DNA of 64,000 nucleotides, from positions 1 to 64,000 of the forward strand of contig CAJNDS010002443.1 of NCBI GenBank assembly GCA_905221605.1. Reading direction: 5' to 3'. The notes under the pieces were generated by a model. It did no database searches. It worked only from the letters and a program-made list of their open reading frames with translations, and was not told the DNA's origin. Made by a program: the position numbers and the translations under genes. Below, in pieces: positions 1-14,000 of the stretch (its first letter is position 1; each line of letters begins with the position of its first letter). Source of the stretch: Symbiodinium natans (taxonomy: Eukaryota > Sar > Dinophyceae > Suessiales > Symbiodiniaceae).

Positions 1-1594
1 GGGACCCCAATCTCGAAGTTCACGACGAAGTCAAAAAGATTCGGATCCGAGGTCCCGCGCCCCACAGCGAAAAACCCCCCCACCATCCCGAACTACGCAG
101 GGGAAATTTGGCTAAAGCCAGACAGCTAACCCTAAGCTTTCTGCAACCGCTTTGCAGTTCGTCATCATGCTTTTTGTTTGCGCAGCTGTCAGTCACAACA
201 TCTATAGCGGCAACACATGTGATCGTCTAATGGGCCCAGCTGAAGCCGAGACCCTGCAACTACAACGTGCAGTGATTTGGTTTACTCTTCGCAAGGAGGC
301 GGGACTTACAAAAATGACAGAACAAACGAACTGGAACGATTGCTGCAGGATCAGTCCGTTGCGCTCCTCGCTGTTGCTATCTCATGTGCGTGAAACATGG
401 CTGGCGATCCAATTTGCGCAGTTCCCGCAAGTAGAAAACCCTACGCTCCTAACTGCTCCTAAGGCCATAAACCTGGTAGGCACTCAGCATCCCTACAAAC
501 GTAGTTGCAAACAGCTTAGCCTTTTATGCTACAAAGGGTCGGCACGTTGTCGGATCAGTTTAAAAACTTGAAGCTCCAGGTGAGAACTTGGGAGGTCCTT
601 GTCACAATGTTCCTGAAACCCACGTGCTTGTGGCATCTGTCTCTTCCATGTCTCAAACCTAGCTGTGGGACTGGAGCACTCTTGCTGATACATGTTGGAG
701 TCATTGCAGGTCAAGTTAATCATCAAGGCCAGGGAAAAACTTCAGAACCACCTGGGACCAACTGCAATGACTGATGCTTCATCTTTTCGTAGGCCCGTGC
801 TTTGGAAGACAAATGTCCTGATGTTGAGTGCTCCGCCTTTTAACGCGACATCGCTTGTTCATTTACCTAGTAGCGGTTCTACTTGCGTGCCGCCTTCCTG
901 CGAAGACATGACTATATACCGCCCCAACCCAGTAGTGTCCTTCTGTTTGAACGTGACCCAACTGCGTCTTGATCGCCAGCCAACAACATCCCAAAAGCTC
1001 ATCACGCCCACTTTAGGGCCAGTTTGGGGACGTTTGGGTGCTGACGCTCAGCTGCAAGCAGCTTCCGGCCGCTACCGCTGGTCCGGTCCGAGTGAAGGCT
1101 TTTTGCGCCTGAGCATTTCTGAGTTCTTGAGTTTGGGGTTTCGCTTAGGACAGTCTAGGCTGACACCCTCTTTACAACAGCTCCCTATGCGTGAGTGGTG
1201 GGAGATCTGTGCCCTTTTTTGAGGCAATCTTTGCGAAACCAAGTTCCTTGCCCGTTGCCCGATGCGCATGACACACAACGTGACTAGCCTGAGGCTTCAT
1301 CATTTAGGGATGACGATGGATCAGCGAAAGGAAAAGAGCTCTGATTGAGAAGGGTCGCACTCTTTTGGAATCCTGGAATGGGCCGCGCCAGGTCGCGATT
1401 GCGGAGCAATATCATGTTTAACATGACATGTGCTGATCGTCTCTCCTCAACCATCAACGTTGAAGAGCCGTGCATGGGTGAAACACAACGGCGGCACGGC
1501 CTCGTGGCACCGCTGCACTTGCTGCACGGAAGTGCTCTGAGCAACAGAAACTTGAGACTGTCCGAAGCCGTAGGTTGCACACCCTACTGAAACT
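1..1594. other. No gene recognised (3' flank of the SHTW gene)
   Basis: No frame on either strand shows a recognisable motif or a stretch that reads like conserved protein. The open frames here are short and rich in Ser, Arg and Cys, as expected by chance at this base composition. The minus-strand gene next door ends at 1595, so this interval is its downstream flank and may hold its 3' untranslated region. No polyadenylation signal was recognised, and dinoflagellates generally lack the AATAAA motif. Confidence 0.5.
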
Positions 1595-3342
1595 TCACTT
1601 GCTGCACTTTCTGCTTCGCATCGCCCACCTGAGGAGGAAGTTGATGGCCACATGAGCAGCGCAAGCCGCAAGGGTCACATGAACTCCGAAGCCAAGAAGG
1701 CCATGCTGCTGAAACATCATAGAGGTGCCGAACAACAGCACCAGCCACACCAAGAGGCTCTTTACAAAGTCCAAGATTCCGGGTCCAGGACGCAAACAGT
1801 CGCACAAGTAATAACACAGATGCAGAACATTCATGAACGTCAAAGGGGTTGCAATGACCCAAGCTAGAAATGCCTGCAACGGATCCGGGTTTGATCGGCG
1901 AAGAATTTCGTTCAACCAGAAATCCAGACCCATGCCGATTACGGGCGTAAGGGTCATGAGCCAATACACAGCTGGAAAGTCGATTTGCGTAAATGGCCTT
2001 ACGAGCTCGTCAGCCAGTGGGCCTCTCACGTATTGCTCGAACCCCTCTTCACTTCCATACCAATCAAGAATCGACATGTAGATGAACTCTCGGTCGCTTG
2101 GCACGGTGCAGTCTACTTTTGCCAATTCAAAGCTCTGCATCTGATGAACGCGCTGCTGCTTTTCATGGAGGAGCTGGCGAAGACGATGAAACAACGGGAG
2201 AAAGGCAACTTGGGACACAGCTTGAAGAAGATTGCTGAAGGTCTGATCTGTAGCATACACGCTGTCCCCCCAAATGCGTACCTTTAGCTCATCAGCCAGC
2301 AAGGCCCAATAAGTCGCCATGATGATGTAAAGCAGCCCAACCTCTGCAAAGAGAGGCTTTAGCACAATGCGTCCTTTCGGATTAGCAGTCCGATAGGCCG
2401 CGAGCTCAAACACGCACCAAAGCCGGGACCTTTGTTTCAATTTGAAGCCATCTGCAAAAAGCTAAGACTATTCCGAAATAAGATGCTCTTCCTTCCTCCT
2501 TTAGCACCACCTTAGAGAATTACAGTCATCCAAAGGGAGCCTAGGGACAGATACAGCGGGCTCCATAAAATTCGCAGTTCAGAGCTGGCTGCCAGAAAGC
2601 CGCCCAAGCTGCGAATCCCACGTTGCATCAATTCTGGGTCAACCTGCTGAATGCATGCCACATCCAGAAAGTACCTCTTGCGTTGTCTGCGAAACTGTGG
2701 CAGGTAGGGCGCTACCAGAAGTCCGACGATGCAGCCCAGACATCCACCAAGCCTTGCCGAGGGTGCTCGCTGGTAATAGTACGCCTCCGAAAAGACTCCA
2801 AAAGCTTCCAGGCAGACAAGAATTCCTCCACCCACGAGCCAACCAAACACAAAGTGGTAGCCGCCAGACTGCACCATCAATGCGCGAACTTTCTGCGATC
2901 CGGGGGTATGCCAGGTATGGCTCAGAAAAACATCCAGGCTGTCTACCGCGGCTGACATGTTGTAAAAGGAACCTCGCTCTAGGACTGACAGACTTGCTGG
3001 TGAGCTCGACCACAGCCGGTCAAAAGCCTGTATTGATGATGTCAAAGTCACTCCTCTGAGCAGATCTTGCTCAATTCTGAATGTTACTGTCCGAGTCGCA
3101 TGGGCCAGATCCAACTGCTCTAGCCCAGCTGCCCTTAATTGGAAAGCTTCAGCTGCATACTTTGCGCCATCAGCGTCGCCATCTGCATCTGACCGGGGAG
3201 AATTCGATGTCGAATCCGGATGCCACAGACGGGTGTCCACAATCACCTCCCGACCATCATGTGTTGTCCTGCAACAGCAGTTGTCCGAACATTGGCCTGG
3301 AGTACATTCGGTGTTACAGCTTGCGCTTTGGCAGGTGCCCAT
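1595..3342 (-). CDS. Multi-pass membrane protein with SHTW / RLWCVFE motifs (dinoflagellate family, TIR-like region suspected)
   Basis: Two exons: 3342-2549 and 2429-1595. They are joined by a 119-bp GT-AG intron that keeps the frame and gives SPLYLSRLWCVFELAAY across the junction, for about 542 residues. The N terminus starts MGTCQS, which fits an N-myristoylation site followed by cysteines that could be palmitoylated. Further in come DVFLSHTWHT, a pair of hydrophobic segments, FLDVACIQQVDPELMQRGI and the RLWCVFE block. The C-terminal half has several hydrophobic helices (LYIIMATYWALLADE, FPAVYWLMTLTPVIGMGLDF, SLLVWLVLLFGTSMMF). From memory, the order 'FLSHTW ... D..CI.Q.D ... I..L..FL..S ... 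RLWCVFE' is common among dinoflagellate hypothetical proteins and recalls TIR-like folds. Function is not known. The start at 3342 is chosen for its myristoylation context; no better upstream Met is evident. Confidence 0.75.
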
Positions 3343-4370
3343 GGGCAGACGCCAAACGTGTAATTAAAATTGATCATGGGCTCTGTGAACCAGGGTTGCC
3401 AAGGAAGGAACAATGAGAAGCCCTGCTGAAAGAATTTAAACCACGTGCACCGACAACTCACAACAAGCCGAATGCAAGAACAGGTCCAAGCAACTGCACA
3501 GAACCAGGTCCCCCCCCAGTTCCCCCAAAGGCTAGCCTTTAAGGCTAGCTTTAAGGCTAGCCTTTGTGTCACCCTGGCATGCTTTGAGCTTCGGCCTGCT
3601 CTGCGACTGCTCAAGCACCTCAGACGCGTACGCAATGTGCAAGACCCGCAAGCATAGGAAATGCACGAACATGCCGCGGCCACTGGGTTTTGGTGAGTTT
3701 GGCGATGCCTATCAGTTCGCAAGCTCTCAAAAGACTTAATTTTGGTTTTGGGAGGTTTTGGGGCTACATGCGGCAACGTCAACATCCTGGACTCAAAGGT
3801 GCAGGCAACGAAGTCTCACTTTGAACCCTTGTAACATTGTAGTTCACGACCAGAGCTATTTGGTCTAACCTCATGTTGTTGGCTGCTCGTTTTCTCGCAC
3901 TTCTTTGACAATGAGAACCGTCTACATGAGAACACATCTCGTTAGAGCCAGTAGTGGGGTGTGGCAACGTCGTGAAGGCCTGAAGACATCTGAAAGAACA
4001 CAATGTACCTCGTCATTCTGCGGCTTTCTAATTGCATGCCTTAAACTTGCTTTCCATGCTAGCTGCAAGCGAAACATCCTCGAGGCCCTGCATTCCATGT
4101 ACAGTGTAAACACTTCCTTAAGACGGGACATCCAGTATGCCCAATTTCAGTACTCAACCCGACCGAGGCCCGCTACTTAAGAAAGTGAACAGAAAAACCA
4201 TGAAAAACCCACAGATAAAGAGCTCTCTGTCGGCGGCCTCTTAGCCACGCTTCACGGGCTCGCTGGACTTGATGGTCTCTCTGGAGTCTTCCGGGCAAAC
4301 CACCTGAGTCCGGAAACTCTGTAAAAAGGGGCCACCGTATGACTGGGTTACTTCACGGAATTAACATTGC
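3343..4370. other. No gene recognised; small palindromic repeat at 3527-3565
   Basis: This is the 5' flank of the SHTW membrane-protein gene. Around 3527-3565 the self-complementary unit AAGGCTAGCCTT is repeated about three times, one copy being shortened to AAGGCTAGCTTT. The rest holds no recognisable motif. A spliced-leader acceptor would be expected just upstream of 3342, but I could not single one out. Confidence 0.4.
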
Positions 4371-4374
4371 AACT

Positions 4375-7300
4375 TTAGGAATCTAAATATGCGGAATTCC
4401 ATAAAAGATGCCTCCTCCTCATGCAGCCTTGGTCGCCCTCCACATCTTTAAAACTTTCCCACCGCAACCAGAACAAGGTTGTAACTGGTGATAGGTGTTG
4501 TCTTCCGCTGCTTTGATTCCAGAATCTTGCAGCATTTACACATGCACAGCTTGTTGTTTTGTCATTGTTGCATGACACCATCTTAACCCAACTTTGTTCA
4601 ATACAACGCTTAGTCATGCTGTTCCTCTTCGACCAGCGGTGACTCGTCTGACTGCGTGGTTTGGGTGCATGCTGAGGTGGCCTTGCACCGCCAAACTGTA
4701 GAACAGCTCATGCTGCACACTCTGGCAAGGGCTAGGCTAGCCGACCACTTCTTCTGATAGTAGCGCTTTGGCCTGGGCAGTTTCAAGTGAGCACGCCCTG
4801 CCACAGGGTTTTTTTGCAGCACTGTGCTGCTTGATCTGTGGCACACTCGCTGACAAAACACAGACACCCAGATGCAGTCCCAGCATAAGCGAAGTTGTCT
4901 GCGGAGCACGCGGCTCTGCACCTACAAAACTAAATGCTTCAAAATGGCAAGATCGGATGGCGTCAAGCTCAAGTTATGAGGTTTGGACATCTGGTCTCTC
5001 CTGGGGAAAAGATCCTACAATATATCACGGCATTTTCCTATGATAGTTGATGTGCAATCGGAGTTTGTCATTCCTGACAGGAACTTGCCAAGTTCTTAAC
5101 CTGATGGAGAAAGGTTCCTCTGGGCATAAGTGAATGACGAGAAACAACCGCAATCACACCACTTCCAAAATCAAGGGCCAGCTGCAGAGCCACACGCTTG
5201 GCCCGTGCTCAGATGCGGACATCAGCAGAGCAGCACACGAGGTCACATTGCTCCAAGCTGTCAATGTCCTCACACTTGTACAACAATGTCTGCATAGAGC
5301 TCAGTGAGCACTCCGGAACCCCTTCATGCAGATTGTGCTCTAAGATGCCTAAGCCGCATGAGGGCACATCCTGGGGCAAGGAGGTAAATTGCACCGTAAA
5401 TCACCCCGCATTGCCCCATAGAGCTTCATAGTTTCTCACATCATCGCCTCAGACTTGGGTATTGACTTCGTGCGATGAAGCTCACCGGCCTCTGCCTCGC
5501 AAACAATCTCCAGGACTGAAATCTCCTGAAGTGCAAGTCGAAGAGTCTAAGCCTAAGGTTCAAAAGCACCACTTGTGGCCACAACATCCAGATGTACCAA
5601 GTGCCAACTAAACCCTAATTACCACTCACCCCCTGGTTTCACGGTTCAGAGGGGAACGGGTTGGGATGGGAGGGTTTCTTACATGTTACGGGGGTCGGTT
5701 CAACTACGGAAGCCTGTGGATCCCTCCCTTGACTCCCTGCCTTCTGCCGATCCCTTGCCACATCTGAGGGCTTCTCTGGTGCATAAAGACCAGCCTCAGC
5801 ACAGCAAGCATACCACTTTCACTTCTGTCTCGTGTTGCACTGATGTTCATGCTTCACTCCACGACTGCTGTACAAATTGTACTCAGCTTGCCGTGTAGAC
5901 TCTTCTAAGTGGGAGGATCTTTCATTGGCAACATGACAGGCGCTTCACCATCTGCATGACTGTAGGAGCACTTTCAGATGCACTCCTGGATGCTGCGGGA
6001 TGAGGGATTCTGGGAGCTGTGCCATGCGGAGAGCCCGGTAGATCCGCCAACCTTGTGCACGCAGGTAAACCGATGAGGCAAGGAGTCGCATCAGTCTCGC
6101 GAGTCTCGCATAATCTTCTACAACACACCCTGTCTGCGCATTTTGCGTGTGTTGCCAGCAAGCTGGAATTGACCCTTGCAGTTGGGCACAGGACTGTGTT
6201 AAGGTGTCGTAAGGTGTCCCAGAAATCTGGGCCACAAGCAGCTTGGGATCGACAGGTCTCTGAGCGCAGCGCATGAAACACAAAGAGCCAGTTGAAGCGA
6301 CACGGATGCCAGAAGCGCCCACTGCGTGGAGAGTTCAAGATTCATCTACGAGTCTGAGGCAAACTCCAGCACCGAGCAATCTTTCTGTTGGCAGCAGACG
6401 AAAACATCTGATACAAACTTAAAGCAAAGAGCTTGCATGGCTTACAGGCTTACCTGCTTCATGGTGCTCCCTCATTGCCTTACGATCATCCTGGTAACAT
6501 CACTTGTCCGGTCTCCGACCTCCCAAACACCAACCATGGCTTCCAGTACGTCCACGATCCTGGCCGTATCGCTCAACAGGATTGAGCATGAATCGATAGC
6601 CAAATACTCTCAGAACCTTCGGGATCTCGGTTCTTATCATGCCAGGGGCACGAGCGGGAGCCAGGCGCAAGCGGTCGCGGCGTGGCAACCAGCATGTACC
6701 TGACCACATCTGCCCACCAGCCCAGCATCAGCTGGTCGGTCTGCTTTGGCTTTTCTTAGAATAGTCACGAGAAAAGAGATAACAAAGTGCATCTTAGGGG
6801 CAACATTCGGCGAGAGTTCAATCTTCGTCGCTTTTCAGTGTGTTTTGCTGTAGGCTGTCGGCCCTTCTCGGCAAAAGCCGCACGGTATCGCATCTAGCAT
6901 TATTCTCCCGCCCAACATTTTGCAGGTGTTCCAAGTATAGGTTACCGACGGACGAACGTAGCTCTAACACTTTGACTTGGACAGTCACTTGGACATCGTC
7001 ATCTGTCGGTCTCTTCGCAGCACACTTCCACAGGTGGCAGAACCGGCATGGGGATGAACCGGGAATGCTCATGCCGACAACACGGTTGTTGGTGAGGAGG
7101 CACGCGCCGAAAGCACTGAGATCCACAAGGGACATTGCAAAAACCTGGCGCGGCAATGCTCTACTGGAGAGGATGCATGGAACATCAGGACTCACACGCT
7201 AAGTGGCTTTGCTGAAGCTGTGTCAGAGGTACCAAAGTCAGCATGGGACCCAGGCAGCCCTTTTGGACGCAAAGACCTCGCAACACTTTTGCGGGGCGGT

Positions 7301-10300
7301 TCCACTCAGTTTCGCTTAATGCCCCAGCTTGCTCCTTTCACGCATCGCGCCTCGGAACAGGACATGCATGTCTCGATACCATCACTGCATGCTCAATTTG
7401 GGGCTGACTCGATGCTTGCCGTGTTGGGCTTCAGATTGGCATTCCCCAAATCATGTTTGCCAGCGATACAATGGCCTCGCGTGCCGAGCGCAAACAGCGG
7501 CAGGCTGCAAAGAACACATATCATGTCAGACCTGAGTTGGAAGGCACAGCTAGGCCTCCGCGGGATCACTCGGGCTCTCATCCTCTTTTCAGAACTGGTG
7601 CCTGTTGCATCCTGATGCTGTGTGAGTGGTCCTGAAACCCAAGCTCCACACCCCCTGACCATCCCTGACCCCTCACGGGCTGCAGACACATTGCTTCACG
7701 GCTCAGGCAGGAGCGAGGTGGTCAGAAAATGCATCGCGTAAACCTGCACCAAGCAATAACACAGGATGCAGTCAAGGATGTGCCATGTGATTTGCAACCA
7801 TCTACCACTGGAAATGTCTTCTACAGCCAATCCAAAACTCCGGCACCCTTTGGCCGTGCTCTTCCTCCTCACAGCCATTCGCATCCTCAACTCCTGGGCA
7901 CCCCGGCAGAATAGCCGGGGATGTTCCCCTGATAGGCCGCCGCACTTCGGATCATGGCCAGTACCTTGGGACCCCATGACAACGGGGACACGGGACGGAG
8001 CAAAGACTCGCAGATGTAGTGCGGAAGCTTCACCTGCTGTGTGTTCTTTGCAAAGGAAAATCGTTTGCACGTCTTCCTGCAGGTCACATGCCGAAAATCC
8101 AGTCAAGCCTTGCCAAGTGGTGAGCGAAACAGTTGAGGCCCGCAGCTTCGGTTTTCGGAATCACGCCGATTTTGATCCTAATTAATTAATTTTTTCAGAA
8201 GTCCAAAAGCGAAGACTCTGACGTCCGTGCGCCCATGCCTATGCGAGAGCGCGATTTTCGTCCGGCATGCCAGAAGGCCTCGAGGAAAAAACCATGCTGC
8301 CGTGCAGGCGCGGCGCCATCCCGGCAATCTAGCTACACTTAGTTACTCTGCGCATTGGAACCCCTTTCTTAGGGAAAACAACCGTTGGACGTTGGAACCC
8401 CTTTCTTGGGGAAAAACCATCGTCTGAGCCGAATGTGCAGTCTCTATGTGAAGACAAAAAAACCTGGGCATGCAAAGGAAAACGCCAGGAACACATACCT
8501 GGCCTGATACGTCTACTGCGATTCGCGCGTGGTTTGTCACACAGAATCAGACAGGCACCAAATCAAAAACACGCTACACAGGCCTGCAGGCAAGTCCATG
8601 AGGCCCCCCCCCGAAAGGTGCGGAGCCCTCCCCATTCGCAAAAGCAAAGCATTGACCAGCAGATACCAGCAGGTTTCAACAGGTATATTTCGTCCATGCT
8701 GAGGCCGCACGCCCTGCAGGGGGTACTTGCTTTTGTTGCATTCTTGCACAGGTGACTTACTTTGTTCACTTCATGGTCACGAGCCCCTGACTCAGCTGGT
8801 CTACTTGACAAGCACTTGACTGTCGTTCTGCAGATAGCGGCTCGAAATTCGAGCATCCAGGAATGGCGGCAAAGCGCTAGGTTCAGGTATGTTCAGGCAC
8901 TGTAAGGCGCTGGGAAGTCCGCAGCAGTCCAGGGCCCAAACGCAAAGCCCAAAAATGGAACACCTGGCGCCCGTGTTATGCTCCATGATCACGTACGAAT
9001 GCTGCATGTAGATATACCATGACACACACACACAGACACTCACCTGTGATGCCAGGTCCAACGCATGCCTTCAAGACTACCAGCACTTGCCGCACTTGCC
9101 TGCCGTGTGCCAGGGGCCGCTGCGTGAGTGCCGCCACCTCAAGACATTGAAAGACTGCCACATCCAGCACATATTGGACGTGTTGGATCATGACAGATCT
9201 TTGGCAGCATCTTTCAGCCTTGGCGTGGGCGATGCGCAGCCGGCTCTCCAAAGCGCGACGCCGAGCTTGGCGATCGGAGGGCAGCTCGCCAACCAGCCTG
9301 CAACGCCACGGGCACGAGTGTGGGCATAGCTTGGGTAGGCGTGGGTATGGTTGGGTGATGTTGGCGCAGTGCAGGCGTTCATAAAGAAATGCAAGAACTC
9401 CAGAATGCGCCCAGAAGGCATCTGTGTAAGCGAAATCAGCTGACTCCCCTCCCAAGGCTCCAGCGCAGCCCCGCCCTCGCCGCCTTTCCTGCCCCTCCCC
9501 CCTACACCACTACCCTACTCCCTAGGCCCTTGCCTTCGACCTCCTGCGCGCAATCGCTTTGGTCATGGATATTTGAGTCTTGGGGGGTGGGGCTGCCAAC
9601 GAAGCCCCAGTCTCCGGACCTTCCGGGGTGCTAGTGGGTACAGCCTCCTTAGTAACCCCCCCACCTCCCGTCCCCTGTGCGCTAGGAGGTGCGAGTATGC
9701 TGATAGTTTACAACAATCCTCCAAGCAGCCTTGGCAGATTCTTGGCAGAGCCCTCCGACTCGACATCCCTTAGTCTCGAAGTTCATGAAACGCAACGACA
9801 CATCATGGTTGCCTGGCATTGGAAAAAGACAGGGCTGCTGCTCATCGTCCATCATGCTCATCTCTATCCTGGGTGACCCGAACACCATCCCCTGCATGAA
9901 ACCCAGCAATACCACGAACATGCTGGTGTCGAGCTCAGCTTGACACGTTTTGGTGACGGGGTTGGCATTTTGAGCCTTTGACGCAGAGCACAATTGTAGC
10001 AGGAAACCCACGGTACGGGCACCTGTCACTCTTACTGGGAGGATGTTAAGAACGTTTCCAGGGAGAGTGATGGTCGAGAACCGTGCGTGAACATGTGAAG
10101 CTCTGGTAGCATGTCTGGCATGTGCAGAATGAACTTTTGCTTAGGCCAGCGATGTACGTAATGTTGCAGAGGCATACTGCGCGGGTGCTGGGTGCCCAGC
10201 CACCCTGGCATAAGCAGATTCCTGGCCAAAGAGCTTCGGGCATAAAGAATCCGACTGCATTCTCCAACTCTACCGACTCTACTGCATGAAGCAGCAAGAA

Positions 10301-10460
10301 ACATGAACAGCTGAAGGAGCCGCTGGCACCGTCATCCACGCAGGCCCACTGCCACAGGCACACACGGAAAAAAAAGTGCTGATGCTCAGTGGCTGTCTTT
10401 GGACACTGCTGCTCAACCCCCTGATCCGCATCATCCCCTAGCCGTTCTTCTTTCACACTT
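4375..10460 (-). other. Unassigned region with minus-strand coding-like segments
   Basis: Several minus-strand stretches look translated, but none matches a family I recognise. They lie at about 5209-5394 (CEDIDSLEQCDLVCCSADV), 6500-6709 (TEIPKVLRVFGYRFMLNP), 6818-7195 (DDDVQVTVQVKVLELRSS and SSVGNLYLEHLQNVGRE), 7696-7830 (a hydrophobic stretch with TWHILDCILCYCLVQVY), 8980-9450 (FWAHSGVLAFLYERLHC and ARRRALESRLRIAHAKAE) and 9682-10029 (DTSMFVVLLGFMQGMVFG). Given the micro-exons of neighbouring genes, these could be exons of one or two genes downstream of the adaptor subunit. Exon limits, start and stop cannot be placed from sequence alone. The calls rest on amino-acid texture only. Confidence 0.3.
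8345..8425 (+). repeat. Short direct repeat, about 37-bp spacing
   Basis: The 18-base core TTGGAACCCCTTTCTT(A/G)G, followed by GGAAAA, occurs twice, near 8356 and near 8393. The copies differ by a single A/G change. The repeat is non-coding and its role is unknown. Confidence 0.6.
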
Positions 10461-11010
10461 CTTGAGAAACAGGACTGTCAAATGAGGTGGCAAGGCCGAC
10501 TGGCTCCAGACTAGTCATGGCTAATCTGACTGTAAGGGCTGGCGAGTACACTTAGTAGACAAGTGTATGCGGCCCAAGAGTGTGGTGAGCATCCTTCGTC
10601 CCACCGTCTGGTTCGGTCCACGCCAAGAGCCAAAGGGCACAGCAGGTGCATGTGTTGTGTCATGTGGCCGGCAGGTGCGCTGTTCAATCGTGGTGCTTTG
10701 CTGCACGAGCTTGTGCTGACGGTTCAGATGAAATGAGAGGCACACCTGCTAATTCGACAGCAGAATCATACATTGCTCGCCCGTCGTCCTAGAATGATAA
10801 CTGCCATTTTGTATGCCTGGACAGCAGTCCTGTATGTCTGGCGATGCACACCATGCACTTTTCGTGAGGCCGTCTACAACAATTCTATAGAGATAACTCA
10901 GGGCATCGTGGCTCTGGAAAGACTGGAAAGACCACCTCTGGAAAAGCACATGTTAAGCAATGGATCAGCAGGGCACTAAGAGAGCCTTCTCTCCTACTGC
11001 TGTTGCGAAC

Positions 11011-14000
11011 TCAGAATCGGCACACGTAGGACGATGACTGCGTCACATACCTCTCAGACACGATTGAGACAGTTTTCTCCATGCCCCACTCCGACAGCAT
11101 CCGGCCTGACCCATCTGCATGGGTTGTAGGACTTGTGCCTTTCTGCAATGCGCAGATAGCGAACCTGCGAACGGACTTTCGCTGCAGTCTTCATGCTCCA
11201 AGCAAAGCCACAATGTCTCGCTGTGCAAGGAGCATGGCTCTGCATCCCTCAGCTCTCAGCCCCGGAGAGTCAGTTGGCTACGTAACGCAGCGTCGAAGCG
11301 CAGAAAGAGAAACAGCAAAGAGAGCGCAGCCATTGGACAGCGGACGCCGCAAGCTGGCAAGGCATCCAGTAAAAATGATAACATATCCACAGCTTGAAGC
11401 GCAGTACTCATCGAGCGAGTAGCATAAGCGATGCTTGACTGCCAGAATCCTAGAAACAGCGAAATGCCGGGCCTGCAGGTTGGAGACATTGTACATCGGG
11501 ATCTCATATGTGAGCGACACGGGGCCCACCTCAACCAGAAGAGAACACCAAAGAAGGTCAGAGCCCAAAGTTCCCTAAGGCTTTCTTGAGCCGGCCCCGG
11601 CCTCCTTCTTGATGTTCTGGATGTTGGAAACCGGTGCAGACAAAGTCACGCGGCACTTGATGGCAGCCTGGCAAGACAGAGCCTTCTGAATTTTCAGTGA
11701 ACAGAACGTCAGACAGTGTCTGACAAGCCTCCGTGCCGCCCTGGAACTTCTTGATGTTCCAAAGCAACCGATGTTCGCTAGCCAGGTACCTGCCGTGACT
11801 CAGCTTCTCGAGGTGAGGTCTTTCGAGCGAGGTCTTTCGCGAAAAGTAAACCTGACATCCAACCAGCAGTTTCTGAAGGGAGAACAATGAGACCAACTGA
11901 GGGAATTCTACGAGGGTGCGGGTCTCACCGTCACTTGCTCATGCTTGCTAAATGCTGGGTGTGGGCGACATGCTGGGCAGCAATGCAAGCCACAACAATG
12001 ACACCCGTCCCCACTGTGAAGTGTTCAGACTGAGCTTGCTGCTCCGCTGACTGCCCAGTGGTCACGGCAAGCTCGGTGGAGACCGACGCGGAGGTCTTTT
12101 GCACGGAAAAAAAACTCAAGTGTGTTCTGCAGGGTCTCTACGTGTGACTGAATGTGACTAGATGTGACTATACATCACACCCGTAAGATTGAACAGCTGG
12201 ACTCAAGCGATGATCACCCAAACTATCAGCTTTCAGTGCTGTGTAATCCAGTCCCCAGGTCAGTACCAAAACAAATGCTTTTGCAAGGCGTGTGCATGCC
12301 TTGGGAAGCATGCAAGAGATTTGCACGTTTCCACCATAGTTGGACTCAGGGATGTCAGCCCGGACCTGCACAAGGAACATCGGGTAACATCCCATTGTTT
12401 AACCTTACCAGCAGCTTATGACACCTTGATGGTGATCTCGATCTTGTACGGCGCCTGCTGCTCTGCAAAGGGAAATATCCTGACCCAGTTTCGGCTCCGT
12501 CTCAGCTTGCTACAGACTAGCGACAGGCTCCTGAAAGGCACGCGGAAATCGCCGGTAATGCGGTAGTTCATTACCTGAGAAATGAATCCATCAAGAAGCA
12601 GAAGAAACTGGTGACTCTCGCGGCCGAGGGCATAGCCGCAAATTCGCCGTCTGGCGGGTAGAAGGAAAGCGTGCGCAGATCCGAGAAATCCTGAGCTTCC
12701 AAGTGGCTTTCAGGCATGGGCGACGAATCGCAATTGAACGGATGTCGTACCGATGTCGTCTTGAGGCTCCAACTTCTTAAGAGTACTTTGCCGCCCTACG
12801 GCCATCTGAACGATATGGTCATATGTGGTAGTCTTTGCTTCTAGCGGGTCCCTATTGCTACTCATGTGTGGTTTCACACTTGTGTAAGTACGGAAGGCGG
12901 ATCATGAAAGAGAGGGCCTGCAAATCCACGCACTCATGGAAATTGCAGTCATCCAGGATCACGGAGCCATATCCTGGCAAGTCACAGAAGCAAGCAGCAG
13001 TTCTGTGTTCAACCGAAGTGTCCAGTCCTAGACACAGGCCTGCAAACTTCGTGCACTGTCCGACCCATCATGACCCATCAACAACAAGTCGTTTCATGTT
13101 GTTTCTCACAAGCTCGCTGACACATCAAATGACCTCCTTCCCAAAGCACGCAAAGGACTTCCGAGTTCCCGAAGATGGCACGACGAACCAGAGCCCTCCC
13201 ACCTCCATGGCTGCCACCAAGGTCCATGTTCTTGACCACGATGTCCTGTCCAACATCAGAGCATGGAGCATGGCAAAGCAAGGGTGGAAGCCGGGAGGAA
13301 CGGCAAGCAATGACGGAACTTCCAATCTTCCCCCCCCCCCTCAGGAGTCTTCGTTCAGGGCCAGCTTGAGCTCAGGATTTCCCATGAGGTACGACCTCAA
13401 TGTGTCTCGGAGCCAAAGACACACACACAAACACATGTCGACAGAGATCAGAAAATTTCGAAAGAGAAAAAGTTCAGAAGAACTCGCACTGCACGATTTT
13501 GTTTGCTGGCGCAAGACCCACCTTTAATCCCCTTCCTCATCCTCTCCGTTCTCTCAAAAAAAACATCTTTCCCCTGCAGAAAAGGCAGCAAAGGGGCTTC
13601 ATCTGGATGCTGCCGTCGATGGCGCTATTGATGACAAAGCCGTTCGAACTCATCAGGACCTGCACACGCTCTGCCCTTAAGGGTTGCGGACGTCCAAAGC
13701 CTCGGGTTGGAGGCGGGGTCGCACCGAGATTCTCTCCAAGATGTCTACGAAGATCTCATTCTTCTTGTTCTTGGCATCATGTGTTGGCCCGACCTTGCAG
13801 TCACATTCGGTAGCGTCGAGCTATACGAGCTATCTTGCAGCCCTCCGCGAGCAGACGTGATCGAGTCCTCCCCAGGAATGAATGATTAGTCAATCCGACA
13901 CGCTCAGCTATATGGGCCGTTTCCTAAATTAGGGAAATTTTTGGGTACCCAGCATTGAGGCGGCACCCTTTAACCCCTTCGACCCCGCGAGCTTTGCCGG

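Noticed and set aside
692-1222. 176-codon plus-strand open frame
   Set aside because: Composition is Ser/Leu/Pro rich with no motif, and it is opposite in strand to all identified genes.
6500-6709. Possible NDC80 CH-domain exon (TEIPKVLRVFGYRFMLNP)
   Set aside because: Only a faint resemblance to the EVPRIFK.LGYPF segment, and the neighbouring frame cannot be joined, so it is left unassigned.
12835-13527. 230-codon plus-strand open frame
   Set aside because: It overlaps, on the opposite strand, four frame-consistent AP-4 mu exons (13395-12918). The plus frame has no recognisable domain.
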